From an uncultured Bacteroidota bacterium (GTDB taxonomy: Bacteria > Bacteroidota > Bacteroidia > NS11-12g > UBA955): a stretch of DNA of 9,218 nt. This document shows positions 1 to 7,223 of this stretch, piece by piece. The position numbers were made by a program, and so were the translations under genes. The notes beneath the pieces are model-generated. The model ran no database searches, was not told where the DNA came from, and saw only the letters and a list, made by a program, of their open reading frames with translations. The stretch spans positions 1 through 9,218 of the forward strand of contig CAJBVU010000089.1 of assembly GCA_903959115.1 (NCBI GenBank), read 5' to 3'. The first letter of the stretch is position 1. Every line of letters starts with the position of its first letter.

Positions 1-1527
1 CTATTTCACCTTGTACACCACAAATTTCAAATTCTCAAAAGCAATTGGAAAAGGAGGTTTAATTCCCCCACGCGACTTTTGAACTATCCAATAATTGATG
101 TGCTTATTTTCCAGTCGAATCTTGGCATCATTAATATTGTATGTATTCAAAGGCAATTCATCCGACCAATTTACGGGATAATCTTGAGCCACCTTAAAAA
201 CCTCAGCACCGGTGACGTATCGCATCAACCGAGGTTTTTGAAATGAGATTCTTTCATTGGGTTTTACAGATGACTCAACAAATGAATACACCTCGGCGAC
301 TTCTTCTGAAAATGCCTCATTCGTATCTGTAACGACATAATGTACCGCAGTAGCCAATCCTTGAATTAATACGATAGCCGAAAGTGCAATCGCCCAGGTA
401 GAAGATTTCTTCAATGCTCTGGCCACAGATCGAACCTCAAGGACTGGTTTCGCAATCTGCCACAACTCCATCAAACCCACAACGACCAAAACAGCCAACA
501 TGGGAAAAATCACAAACAACAACCGCACACCCTGAAGGCTAGGCCACGCACAAAACAATGCCAAATTAACACCCACAAAAGCAACAATTGGAAGCAGCTG
601 CCAACCACGTTTCACGATCGCCAACAAAATGATCGCCCAAACACCGGCGGCCAACAAAATTGTTGCCCACGCACCCAAAGTGGCTTCGATTATGGTTGCA
701 AAATGCCAAAGTGGATACGTCCCTATCAATTTCAAATACAAACCCATATTGGAAAACACCTGTGCCGGTGTCACGGATTTAAGCATATTCATATAAACGG
801 GGCCATGTCCGAGATCGTTTTTCAAAGCCAATAACCCGCATAACCCACCCAAAACAACCACCAAAATCAGATTCCCATTCGCTCTCAATCCACCATAGAA
901 TTTAGGATTCTCCTGCCATACCAACAAGACCCAAGGGACCAAAAGAAATACTCCATTTGTTCTGGTGGATGTTGCCATAAACACCAAAAGCCCCAAGGTG
1001 ATATTCTTGGCTAGATTGTTTCGCCACGACGAGTACAACAAATACATAAAAACACCCGCCAAGCCCGCGAACCACAGATCCGACGTTAGTCTATTCGCCG
1101 CCTCCCAGATTTTCGGATGCCAAATCACCAATATCAGCGAAAGAAGCACAGGTAGCATTCTATCCTCAAACAACAGGCGGAACCAGCGATACACTGCCAC
1201 CATGCAAAGAATAAAAATCGAAAAATTAAAAACCTTCAATCCCACAAAACCCCAAATGTCGATGCCCCGCATTGGCAAACTCATCAAAACCGGAAAACCT
1301 TGGGGATACAAATATGGACCAATGACACCATCCGACTGATCCATGCAAACCTGATTGGAAATTGCCAATTCTTGCATGCCACCTCTTACCCAACAACGTG
1401 CCTGATGTAAATAGAGAATAAAATCATCACCCCATTCATGACCGGGATCCATACACAACCAACCGCCAATGAATGCTATAAGAAAAATGCCAAAAACCAA
1501 CCACTGCGTTTTGATGTTTCCAGCCAT
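1..1527 (-). CDS. Multispanning membrane glycosyltransferase, GT-C / ArnT-PMT-like
   Basis: This 508-residue protein is mostly hydrophobic, with about ten or more predicted membrane segments between residues 8 and 395, followed by a roughly 110-residue polar C-terminal domain that probably lies outside the inner membrane. Between the first and second membrane segments is an HEWGDD motif (residues 30-35) leading into an FxLYLHQA stretch. This acidic first loop is typical of GT-C enzymes (ArnT, PMT and GT39/GT83-like), where it holds the catalytic acid. Such enzymes move a sugar from a polyprenyl-phosphate carrier to a lipid, glycan or protein on the periplasmic side. The gene is last in a cassette behind a GT2 enzyme that could make the lipid-linked donor. 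The ATG lies 9 bases after the methyltransferase stop, and the TAG stop occupies the first three bases of the window, so the gene is complete. The fold class is fairly sure; donor and acceptor are unknown. Confidence 0.8.
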   Translation of the reverse strand: MAGNIKTQWLVFGIFLIAFIGGWLCMDPGHEWGDDFILYLHQARCWVRGGMQELAISNQVCMDQSDGVIGPYLYPQGFPVLMSLPMRGIDIWGFVGLKVFNFSIFILCMVAVYRWFRLLFEDRMLPVLLSLILVIWHPKIWEAANRLTSDLWFAGLAGVFMYLLYSSWRNNLAKNITLGLLVFMATSTRTNGVFLLVPWVLLVWQENPKFYGGLRANGNLILVVVLGGLCGLLALKNDLGHGPVYMNMLKSVTPAQVFSNMGLYLKLIGTYPLWHFATIIEATLGAWATILLAAGVWAIILLAIVKRGWQLLPIVAFVGVNLALFCAWPSLQGVRLLFVIFPMLAVLVVVGLMELWQIAKPVLEVRSVARALKKSSTWAIALSAIVLIQGLATAVHYVVTDTNEAFSEEVAEVYSFVESSVKPNERISFQKPRLMRYVTGAEVFKVAQDYPVNWSDELPLNTYNINDAKIRLENKHINYWIVQKSRGGIKPPFPIAFENLKFVVYKVK

Positions 1528-1536
1528 TTCAATAGA

Positions 1537-2265
1537 TCAATCCTTTTGATACACCGCAATCACACTCAGACCCATTTTATTCAAAACCACTTTATCGGCA
1601 ATTTTAAAAATGGGCGTAAGCACGTTGTATAATTTCATATTGGATTCTGGAATCAACTTCTTCTTCATTACAGAACCAACCAAAAACCATCCAAAGATTC
1701 CCGCAAAATTGAAGTACCATGAACGAATCAACTTTACACCCCTGGTTGGAAAAATACCCAACAAACGGCTCTTCGTGTAACGTTTAAAATGCTCCAAAGC
1801 GACATCAAATCCATTATATAGCCATTGGTACGCGGGAACCAAAATAATGATCTTTCCCCCTGGCTTTAATAGTTTAATCATATTCTCAATCGCCAACTTA
1901 TCATCTTTGATATGCTCTACCACATTTAACGCAAAAACAGCGTCGTAAGTCCCCAACTTATCGCCATGTAAATCAATAAATCCATCGGCAACAATATCCA
2001 TATCTAATACAGCGCGTTTTTCGAAAGACTTTTTCAAGTACGACCTATACTGTTCTCGGATATCGCTTAAATCAATATCCATCTCATCGCGATCAAAAAA
2101 ATAAGATATATTCCCAATTCCACTGCCAATTTCTAAAATCTTACCCGTGCAATGTGGAACAACCTGTTGGTACATCCACTCATTGAATTTATCTGCCTCT
2201 GCGATCGCCCTTAGGTTCTCTTCACCCTCAAAATCAAACTCCTTAAAATTATCTTGATTCCCCAT
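1537..2265 (-). CDS. Class I SAM-dependent methyltransferase
   Basis: This 242-residue protein has the Rossmann methyltransferase signatures in order: motif I LEIGSGIGN (residues 44-52) for SAM binding, an acidic strand end near residues 64-66, YDAVFALNVVEHI (107-119), and LKPGGKIIILVP (133-144) as the strand-4/5 region. It belongs with the Methyltransf_11/23-type proteins that ride with glycosyltransferases. A hydrophobic stretch around residues 184-199 follows the HFKRYTKSRL motif; it may be a membrane-contacting or lid segment, which would suit a lipid-linked sugar substrate. The ATG begins three bases after the TAG stop of the GT2 gene, so the two are almost certainly co-transcribed and perhaps translationally coupled. 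The substrate cannot be read from the sequence; a sugar, a lipid carrier or a glycan end are all possible. Confidence 0.87.
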   Translation of the reverse strand: MGNQDNFKEFDFEGEENLRAIAEADKFNEWMYQQVVPHCTGKILEIGSGIGNISYFFDRDEMDIDLSDIREQYRSYLKKSFEKRAVLDMDIVADGFIDLHGDKLGTYDAVFALNVVEHIKDDKLAIENMIKLLKPGGKIIILVPAYQWLYNGFDVALEHFKRYTKSRLLGIFPTRGVKLIRSWYFNFAGIFGWFLVGSVMKKKLIPESNMKLYNVLTPIFKIADKVVLNKMGLSVIAVYQKD

Positions 2266-2268
2266 TTT

Positions 2269-2988
2269 CTATTTAAATAACCCGTATTTCACAATGCAAT
2301 AAATGGCCCTAAAACCATCTTTCCAGCCAATTTTCTTGCCCTCGGCAAAGGTCCGACCGTAATAACTGATTCCCACTTCGTAAATTCTCGCCCCCTCAAC
2401 TCTAGCAATCTTGGCCGTTACTTCTGGCTCAAAACCAAATCTCCTCTCCTTTAACGTTAGCCCCTGAATCATCTCAGTCCGGAACATTTTATAACATGTT
2501 TCCATATCGGTCAAATTCAAATTTGTTGTAACATTGCTCATAAACGTCAGCATCTTATTGCCCAACGAATGCCAAAAGAACAGAATTCGATGCGGTTTCC
2601 CACCGATAAAACGACTTCCGTAGACAACATCGGCAAAACCATCAACGATTGGCTTCAACAAAATATTAAATTCATTGGGATCATATTCCAAATCAGCATC
2701 TTGAATAATCAAGACATCGCCGGTGGCTTTGGCAATTCCCGTATGAAGCGCCGCGCCCTTACCTTTATTTATCTCGTGATGAAAAATCTGCAATCCTAAC
2801 TGCGGATGATCCGTTGCATATTGTGCCAAAACCACCTTCGTATCATCGGTACTGCAATCATTTACAATAATGATTTCTTTCTCAATCCCACCAATAAGCG
2901 TTACCTCTCCAACCTTATTTAATATACGATGAATCGTCCTCGCTTCATTATAAGCTGGGATTACTATAGATAGTTTTTTGATGCTCAT
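2269..2988 (-). CDS. GT2 family glycosyltransferase, DPM1-like polyprenyl-phosphate sugar synthase
   Basis: This 239-residue GT-A fold enzyme carries SIVIPAYNEARTI at residues 7-19, VNDCSTDDT (42-50; D44 binds the nucleotide), NKGKGAALHTGI (74-85) and the metal-binding DAD triplet (97-99). VVYGSRFIGG (121-130), DMETCYKMFR (161-170) and a GRTFAEGKKIGWKDG segment (211-225) follow. These are the marks of dolichyl-phosphate mannose synthase-like GT2 proteins, which move a sugar from a nucleotide donor to a polyprenyl phosphate on the cytoplasmic face. No membrane anchor is visible after the catalytic domain, so it is the short, soluble or peripheral type. It is first in the cassette, and its product is a plausible donor for the GT-C enzyme two genes downstream. 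A TAnnTTTG promoter element lies just before the ATG. The sugar is not predictable from sequence. Confidence 0.88.
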   Translation of the reverse strand: MSIKKLSIVIPAYNEARTIHRILNKVGEVTLIGGIEKEIIIVNDCSTDDTKVVLAQYATDHPQLGLQIFHHEINKGKGAALHTGIAKATGDVLIIQDADLEYDPNEFNILLKPIVDGFADVVYGSRFIGGKPHRILFFWHSLGNKMLTFMSNVTTNLNLTDMETCYKMFRTEMIQGLTLKERRFGFEPEVTAKIARVEGARIYEVGISYYGRTFAEGKKIGWKDGFRAIYCIVKYGLFK

Positions 2989-3132
2989 GACCTAGAAAAC
3001 AAAATTAAGGCAAGATGTTGTAAAATACTGAGGTCGTTGCATTATTTCCAACACAAAATTGACGTTTTGCAAAGATCACCAAAGAAAGCAAACCCATTTT
3101 TATTTCACAAAACGCCTTAACATCTTTGAGCC
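2989..3132. other. Divergent intergenic spacer between the glycosyltransferase operon and the DUF2851 gene
   Basis: These 144 bases must hold the start signals for both divergent transcripts. On the minus strand a perfect TAnnTTTG lies close to the GT2 start. On the plus strand the best match is CATCTTTG at 3121-3128, one base off consensus and only four bases from the GTG start. The rest is AT-rich with short A and T runs. I see no ORF of note, no RNA gene and no strong hairpin. Confidence 0.6.
3000..3007 (-). promoter_or_regulatory. Predicted Bacteroidota -7 element for the glycosyltransferase operon
   Basis: Read on the minus strand, the octamer is TAATTTTG, a perfect match to the Bacteroidota -7 consensus TAnnTTTG. 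It ends 11 bases before the ATG of the GT2 gene, which would give a leader of only a few bases. No clear TTTG -33 element sits at the usual spacing; the matching stretch is T-rich. An eight-base motif with two free positions can occur by chance, so the call rests mainly on its position in the divergent spacer. Confidence 0.5.
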
Positions 3133-4431
3133 GTGAAAGAGTTTGGATTGCAACGCATTTGGGAAAAATTGGCTTTTCAGCCACAGTATTTAGCCACTGA
3201 TAACGGCCAGCCTTTACAAATCATTAATCAAGGAGAATGGAATAATCAGAACGGACCCGACTTCCTAAACGCCGAAGTCGTCATCAACGGAATCCATTGT
3301 TTCGGCGCAATTGAAATACATGTCAAAGCCAGCGATTGGTATGCCCACAACCACCACTCAGACCCAAGATACAATGGCGTAATCCTACATGTAGTTTGGC
3401 AAAATGACCGACCTTGTTTCACACAAAGCAAAGACCCCATCCCATGTATTTCAATAAAATCAAGGGTATCCAAACTCAACTTAACCAATTTTAATTCGTT
3501 ACCATCACTTCCGTGCGCGCAACAAATTACAGCGATATCGGAAAGCATATTGACACAACAGTTGCAACTAGCATTGGCCCAAAGAACCCAAGGAAAAATG
3601 GAACGACTGACCCATGCGCACAATCAACTCAATCAAGACTGGTGGCTCACCGCCCTATATGCATTTATGTCGGCCTGGATTGGCAAAGCAAACCAACACA
3701 ACTGCGTCGACATTTGTAAATCAGTAAAAAAATCGCTCATTTTACGAGCAAAATCAGAAATCGAAATCATTGCTTATCTGCTCGGAACCAGTGGCCTATT
3801 GGCGACAACGAAACACGACGCTTACATTGAATCGCTGAAAAAATCTTTTCAATACCAAGTCATAAAGTTCGATGTCCTTTCGCTTGAACATTTGCAATGG
3901 AATAACAGGCAAGTCAGACCCCAATCTTTCGCCCCTATTCGGCTGGCCCAATTTGGCAGTTGGCTTTTTCAGATCAAAGGAGAATTATCGCAATTTTTCA
4001 ACCCCCCGAACCAAGAGACAATTGACACAATTACCAAAAAGGGATTTCAATCTAATCTAAGTGAGTATTGGAACAACCACTACGAATTGGGTAAACAATC
4101 CGAGAAACACAACCCAAACAATGGCCAGGAGCATGCAAAAAAAGTGATCCTAAATGGATTAATCCCGCTCTGGAACACCCTAGCAAAGGAAACCCACAAA
4201 CTCGAATTCCAAATTGCAGCCGGAAAATTACGATCTGCAATCCCATCAGAAATCAATACAACGATAAAAAAAATGTCGGCTTTTCACCGTTGCAAGCCAA
4301 TCAAAACCAACGCAGAATGGAGTCAATCTCTGATTGCGCAACATCAATTGTATTGCAAGTCCTTGAAATGTGCACAATGTTTAATTGGCGATGCGATAAT
4401 CAATGTTCCATTCATGAAACAGGAATCGTAA
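3133..4431 (+). CDS. DUF2851 family protein
   Basis: This 432-residue soluble protein shows the N-terminal signature of the DUF2851 family: an LQRIW start, a GEWNNQNGPDFLNAEV block (residues 34-49), then EIHVKASDW (61-69), a histidine-rich HNHHSDPRYNGV stretch (72-83) and ILHVVW (84-89). Near the C-terminus is YCKSLKCAQC, with cysteines at 408, 413 and 416, followed by LIGDA; this Cys cluster is also seen in the family and may bind metal. Family members are common in Bacteroidota and have no established role that I know of. Translation must start at the GTG, because an in-frame TGA lies two codons upstream and the GTG start preserves the conserved N-terminus. The lhgO gene follows after 16 bases but has its own candidate promoter. 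The PDF and ExH/K-like arrangement recalls nucleases, which is inference only. Confidence 0.88.
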   Translation: MKEFGLQRIWEKLAFQPQYLATDNGQPLQIINQGEWNNQNGPDFLNAEVVINGIHCFGAIEIHVKASDWYAHNHHSDPRYNGVILHVVWQNDRPCFTQSKDPIPCISIKSRVSKLNLTNFNSLPSLPCAQQITAISESILTQQLQLALAQRTQGKMERLTHAHNQLNQDWWLTALYAFMSAWIGKANQHNCVDICKSVKKSLILRAKSEIEIIAYLLGTSGLLATTKHDAYIESLKKSFQYQVIKFDVLSLEHLQWNNRQVRPQSFAPIRLAQFGSWLFQIKGELSQFFNPPNQETIDTITKKGFQSNLSEYWNNHYELGKQSEKHNPNNGQEHAKKVILNGLIPLWNTLAKETHKLEFQIAAGKLRSAIPSEINTTIKKMSAFHRCKPIKTNAEWSQSLIAQHQLYCKSLKCAQCLIGDAIINVPFMKQES

Positions 4432-4436
4432 CTTTG
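4429..4436 (+). promoter_or_regulatory. Predicted Bacteroidota -7 element for lhgO
   Basis: TAACTTTG matches TAnnTTTG perfectly and ends 11 bases before the lhgO ATG. Its first three bases are also the TAA stop codon of the upstream DUF2851 gene. The expected -33 region inside the DUF2851 coding end has TGTTCC rather than a clear TTTG. The identical octamer is found before sucB. lhgO may be transcribed both from here and by readthrough. Confidence 0.5.
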
Positions 4437-4447
4437 TTGTACTAGCA

Positions 4448-5650
4448 ATGAAAACCGATATCATCATCATTGGCGGAGGCATTGTGGGATTATCCACGGC
4501 CTACCAACTTTTACAACTCAACCCCGATTTAACCGTAACCATTTTAGAGAAGGAAAACGCTGTTGCCAAACATCAAACAGGAAACAACAGTGGGGTAATT
4601 CACTCTGGAATTTATTACAAACCCGGTAGTCTGAAGGCCCAAAACTGTCTGCGCGGATATGATATGTTAATTGATTTTTGCAAAGCGCAAAATATCGAAT
4701 ACGACCTATGCGGTAAAATCATTGTCGCTATCAAACCCGAAGAAATTGCAGGACTAGAGGCTTTATACCAAAGGGGAATTCAAAATGGCTTATCCGGATT
4801 GCGATTTTTGTCAAAAGACGAAATCAAACAATACGAACCCAATTGCGTAGGTATAAAAGGTGTTTTTGTGCCCCAAACAGGCATCGTTGACTACAAGCAG
4901 ATTGCCGTAAAGTTGGCTGAAAACATCAATCTAAATCCCAACGGCAGCATTGTTTTAAATACAAAAATTCAAGCGATTGTTGGCAACGAACATGGTGCTG
5001 TGGTCCACACCGACACAGAGAGATATGAAGCTCGGTTGGTTATCAATTGCGCGGGGCTTTATTGCGACAAAGTAGCGGCTATGGCTGGAGAAAAACTCAA
5101 CATGAAAATCATCCCATTCCGCGGGGAGTATTACGCCATCAAACCCGAAAAAGCCCATTTAGTAAACAACTTGATATATCCCGTACCTGACCCAAATTTC
5201 CCATTCCTAGGTGTTCATTTTACCCGGAGAATTAGTGGCGAAATCGAGGCAGGACCAAATGCTGTATTTGCATTCCAAAGAGAGGGTTACAAGAAATCCG
5301 ATTTTAAATGGAGTGAATTCTGGGATGCGATTTCTTTCGCGGGCTTTAGAAAAGTGGCTAGCAAATACTGGAAAACTGGACTTGGCGAATACCATCGTTC
5401 TTATTTCAAACCCGCCTTTGTAAAAGCCCTTCAACAGTTGGTTCCATCCATTAATGAGGACGATTTAATTCCGGCAGGTGCTGGAGTTAGAGCACAGGCC
5501 TGCGATAAAGATGGTGGCCTAATCGATGATTTTTACATCCAAGAATCCACCTCGTTCATTCACGTGCTTAACGCACCGAGTCCAGCAGCAACGAGCTCAT
5601 TATCTATTGGGTTGGAGGTCGCTGAACGCGCTATGAAAAAACTAAATTAA
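4448..5650 (+). CDS. lhgO: L-2-hydroxyglutarate oxidase (LhgO), FAD-dependent
   Basis: This 400-residue flavoprotein of the DAO superfamily oxidises L-2-hydroxyglutarate to 2-oxoglutarate, a metabolite-repair step that clears a side product of malate or lactate dehydrogenase; electrons go to oxygen or to the quinone pool. The dinucleotide-binding motif is GGGIVG at residues 9-14 with an acidic residue (E34) at the end of strand 2. The family hallmark KHQTGNNSGVIHSGIYYKPG spans 41-60, followed by GVFVPQTGIVDY, the LIYPVPDPNFPFLGVHFTRR region and GAGVRAQACDKDGG. NAPSPAATSSLSIG (375-388) closes the FAD site. Length is normal and no catalytic segment is missing. No signal peptide or membrane helix is seen, so it is cytoplasmic or peripherally bound. 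It sits between the DUF2851 gene and the SprT-like gene, neither of which is an obvious partner. Confidence 0.93.
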   Translation: MKTDIIIIGGGIVGLSTAYQLLQLNPDLTVTILEKENAVAKHQTGNNSGVIHSGIYYKPGSLKAQNCLRGYDMLIDFCKAQNIEYDLCGKIIVAIKPEEIAGLEALYQRGIQNGLSGLRFLSKDEIKQYEPNCVGIKGVFVPQTGIVDYKQIAVKLAENINLNPNGSIVLNTKIQAIVGNEHGAVVHTDTERYEARLVINCAGLYCDKVAAMAGEKLNMKIIPFRGEYYAIKPEKAHLVNNLIYPVPDPNFPFLGVHFTRRISGEIEAGPNAVFAFQREGYKKSDFKWSEFWDAISFAGFRKVASKYWKTGLGEYHRSYFKPAFVKALQQLVPSINEDDLIPAGAGVRAQACDKDGGLIDDFYIQESTSFIHVLNAPSPAATSSLSIGLEVAERAMKKLN

Positions 5651-5720
5651 CGGGAAATTGAATTGATTCATGAGGAAGTTAGGCTAGTTTTATCTTGGTA
5701 TAGATACATCGATACAACAT

Positions 5721-6341
5721 TTGAACAAGGAACAACTCATACCCGTTCTACAGAAATATTTGCCCAGCGGTAGTGAACACTATGCCGCAGATTTGATGTC
5801 GCACCACAAAATCCAATTGCGAATCAAGAACCCCCGATTAACCAAACTGGGCGATTATCGTCCGCCTACCAATGAAAGCAGTCATCGCATTTCTATCAAT
5901 CGCGATTTAAACCCTTTTTCATTTCTAATTACTTTCATGCACGAGGTTGCGCACTTGGTTAACTTCGAGAAATCCGGACCCCGCGTACCGCCCCACGGCA
6001 TCGAATGGAAAAGAGAATTTCAGGTGGTGAGCACTCCAATCATCCAACAAAATCTGCTGCCAAACGACGTACATTCCGCACTGAATCGTTACTTGAAAAA
6101 CCCCAAAGCGAGCAGTTGTACCGATGCCAATTTGGTTCGCACATTAAGAAACTACGACGCATCGCAAGAACATTTGCTTGTGGAAGAAATTCCATTGAAT
6201 GAAATTTTCGAAACACAGGACGGCAGGCGATTCATGAAACTAGAAAAAATGCGTACCCGCTTCCGCTGTCAAGAATTAAAAACTGGTAAAATCTATTTGG
6301 TCCCCGGGCTGATGCAATGTAAACCGGTGTTAAATCGCTAA
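5721..6341 (+). CDS. SprT-like zinc metalloprotein
   Basis: This 206-residue protein carries the gluzincin motif HEVAH (H74, E75, H78) and a third ligand H92 in PPHGIEW, the arrangement of SprT/Spartan-like proteases. The flanking KLGDYRPP and INRDLNPFSFLITFMHE segments also fit. Eukaryotic Spartan digests DNA-protein crosslinks; the bacterial role is much less clear. The C-terminal half has only C133, C183 and C200, so the four-cysteine zinc ribbon of E. coli SprT is absent or degenerate. The start is TTG at 5721. An in-frame stop closes the frame 12 codons upstream with no ATG between, and the next ATG (codon 26) would remove the LQKYLP...YAADL segment that I believe is conserved in relatives. 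The gene is 70 bases after lhgO and 17 before the cation transporter, with which it probably shares a transcript. Confidence 0.85.
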   Translation: MNKEQLIPVLQKYLPSGSEHYAADLMSHHKIQLRIKNPRLTKLGDYRPPTNESSHRISINRDLNPFSFLITFMHEVAHLVNFEKSGPRVPPHGIEWKREFQVVSTPIIQQNLLPNDVHSALNRYLKNPKASSCTDANLVRTLRNYDASQEHLLVEEIPLNEIFETQDGRRFMKLEKMRTRFRCQELKTGKIYLVPGLMQCKPVLNR

Positions 6342-6358
6342 TTTCACAATTCCAAACA

Positions 6359-7222
6359 ATGCACAATCACAGTCACAGCGCACCTCAAGAAAACATGGGC
6401 CCCAAATACCTTTGGGGAATTGCATTAAACCTCACTTTTGTGGCTGTTGAATTTGGCTACGGATTAAAAATCAATAGCTTATCACTGCTAGCCGATGCTT
6501 GGCACAACCTGGGCGACGTGGCTGGCTTGGTGATTAGTCTTATTGCTTTTACAATGGCCGCCAAACAACCCACAAACATTTATACATATGGTTTTTCCAA
6601 GGCCACAATTCTTGCCTCGTTAGCTAACTGTATCTTGCTATTTATCGCAATCACTTCGATGGGACACGAAGCCTATGTCCGATTCTCCCACCCCGAACCC
6701 ACAATAGGAAGTACAGTGAGCTGGGTGGCTGGCGTAGGTGTTGTGATCAATACGTTAACAGCACTCCTGTTCATGAGCAACAGCGAACTCAATTCCCGAT
6801 CTGCCTTTTTACACATGGCCGCCGATGCCGGTGTCAGTTTGGCTGTGTTGATTGGCGGATTATTGATCACTTATACAGGCATCGAAATGATCGACCCAAT
6901 ATTGGGCGTTCTCGTGTGCTTGGTAATATTGATTGGGACGCTAAATATTTTCAGGCAGAGTTTGCGTTTGAGTTTGGATGGGGTTCCTGATGGCATCGAC
7001 ATCACTGTGGTAGAAAAGCGTATACTTCAAATCCCTGGGGTAAAGAGCATCGAACACCTACACATCTGGGCGTTAAGCACAACTAGGAATGCAATGACAG
7101 CGCATCTAATGATGGATCACACATTGACTGCATCAGAACAAGAGGCCATTAAAGATCGTGTACGTCACGAAATTGAGGGTGAAAATGTTCACCACTGTAT
7201 ATTAGAAACGAGTCTGGTTTAA
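6359..7222 (+). CDS. Cation diffusion facilitator (CDF) transporter, CzcD/ZitB-like
   Basis: This 287-residue inner-membrane antiporter exports divalent metal, most likely Zn(II), in exchange for protons. It has six predicted membrane helices between about residues 16 and 196. The metal site appears as H49xxxD53 in helix 2 (ADAWHNLGD) and H152xxxD156 in helix 5 (LHMAADAGVS). The HxxxD form in both helices is the Zn-type arrangement, in contrast to the DxxxD helix 2 of YiiP and Mn/Fe-type members. A short histidine cluster (H2, H4, H6) opens the protein. The cytoplasmic ferredoxin-like domain holds IEHLHIWALS (231-240), MTAHL and a closing HHCILE. The loop between helices 4 and 5 lacks a long His-rich insert. 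The gene probably shares a transcript with the SprT-like gene 17 bases upstream. Its TAA is one base from the convergent sucB stop. Metal specificity is inferred. Confidence 0.92.
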   Translation: MHNHSHSAPQENMGPKYLWGIALNLTFVAVEFGYGLKINSLSLLADAWHNLGDVAGLVISLIAFTMAAKQPTNIYTYGFSKATILASLANCILLFIAITSMGHEAYVRFSHPEPTIGSTVSWVAGVGVVINTLTALLFMSNSELNSRSAFLHMAADAGVSLAVLIGGLLITYTGIEMIDPILGVLVCLVILIGTLNIFRQSLRLSLDGVPDGIDITVVEKRILQIPGVKSIEHLHIWALSTTRNAMTAHLMMDHTLTASEQEAIKDRVRHEIEGENVHHCILETSLV

Positions 7223-7223
7223 A

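Noticed and set aside
965..1339. A 124-codon plus-strand open frame inside the GT-C gene
   Set aside because: It is antisense to a well-supported membrane protein and shows no motif or start signal.
3054..3073. CAAAA/TTTTG arms and a TTTGCAAA palindrome in the divergent spacer
   Set aside because: Such short A/T-rich symmetries are expected by chance in AT-rich intergenic DNA, and they do not line up with either promoter candidate.
5691..5716. TATCTTGG as a -7 element and a GATACA-TC-GATACA direct repeat before the SprT-like gene
   Set aside because: The promoter match has one mismatch in the conserved TTTG and no -33 element at usual spacing. The repeat is only six bases and occurs once.
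5670..5720. An in-frame ATG at 5670 as an alternative start for the SprT-like gene
   Set aside because: An in-frame TAG at 5685 interrupts the frame, so this ATG cannot start the gene.
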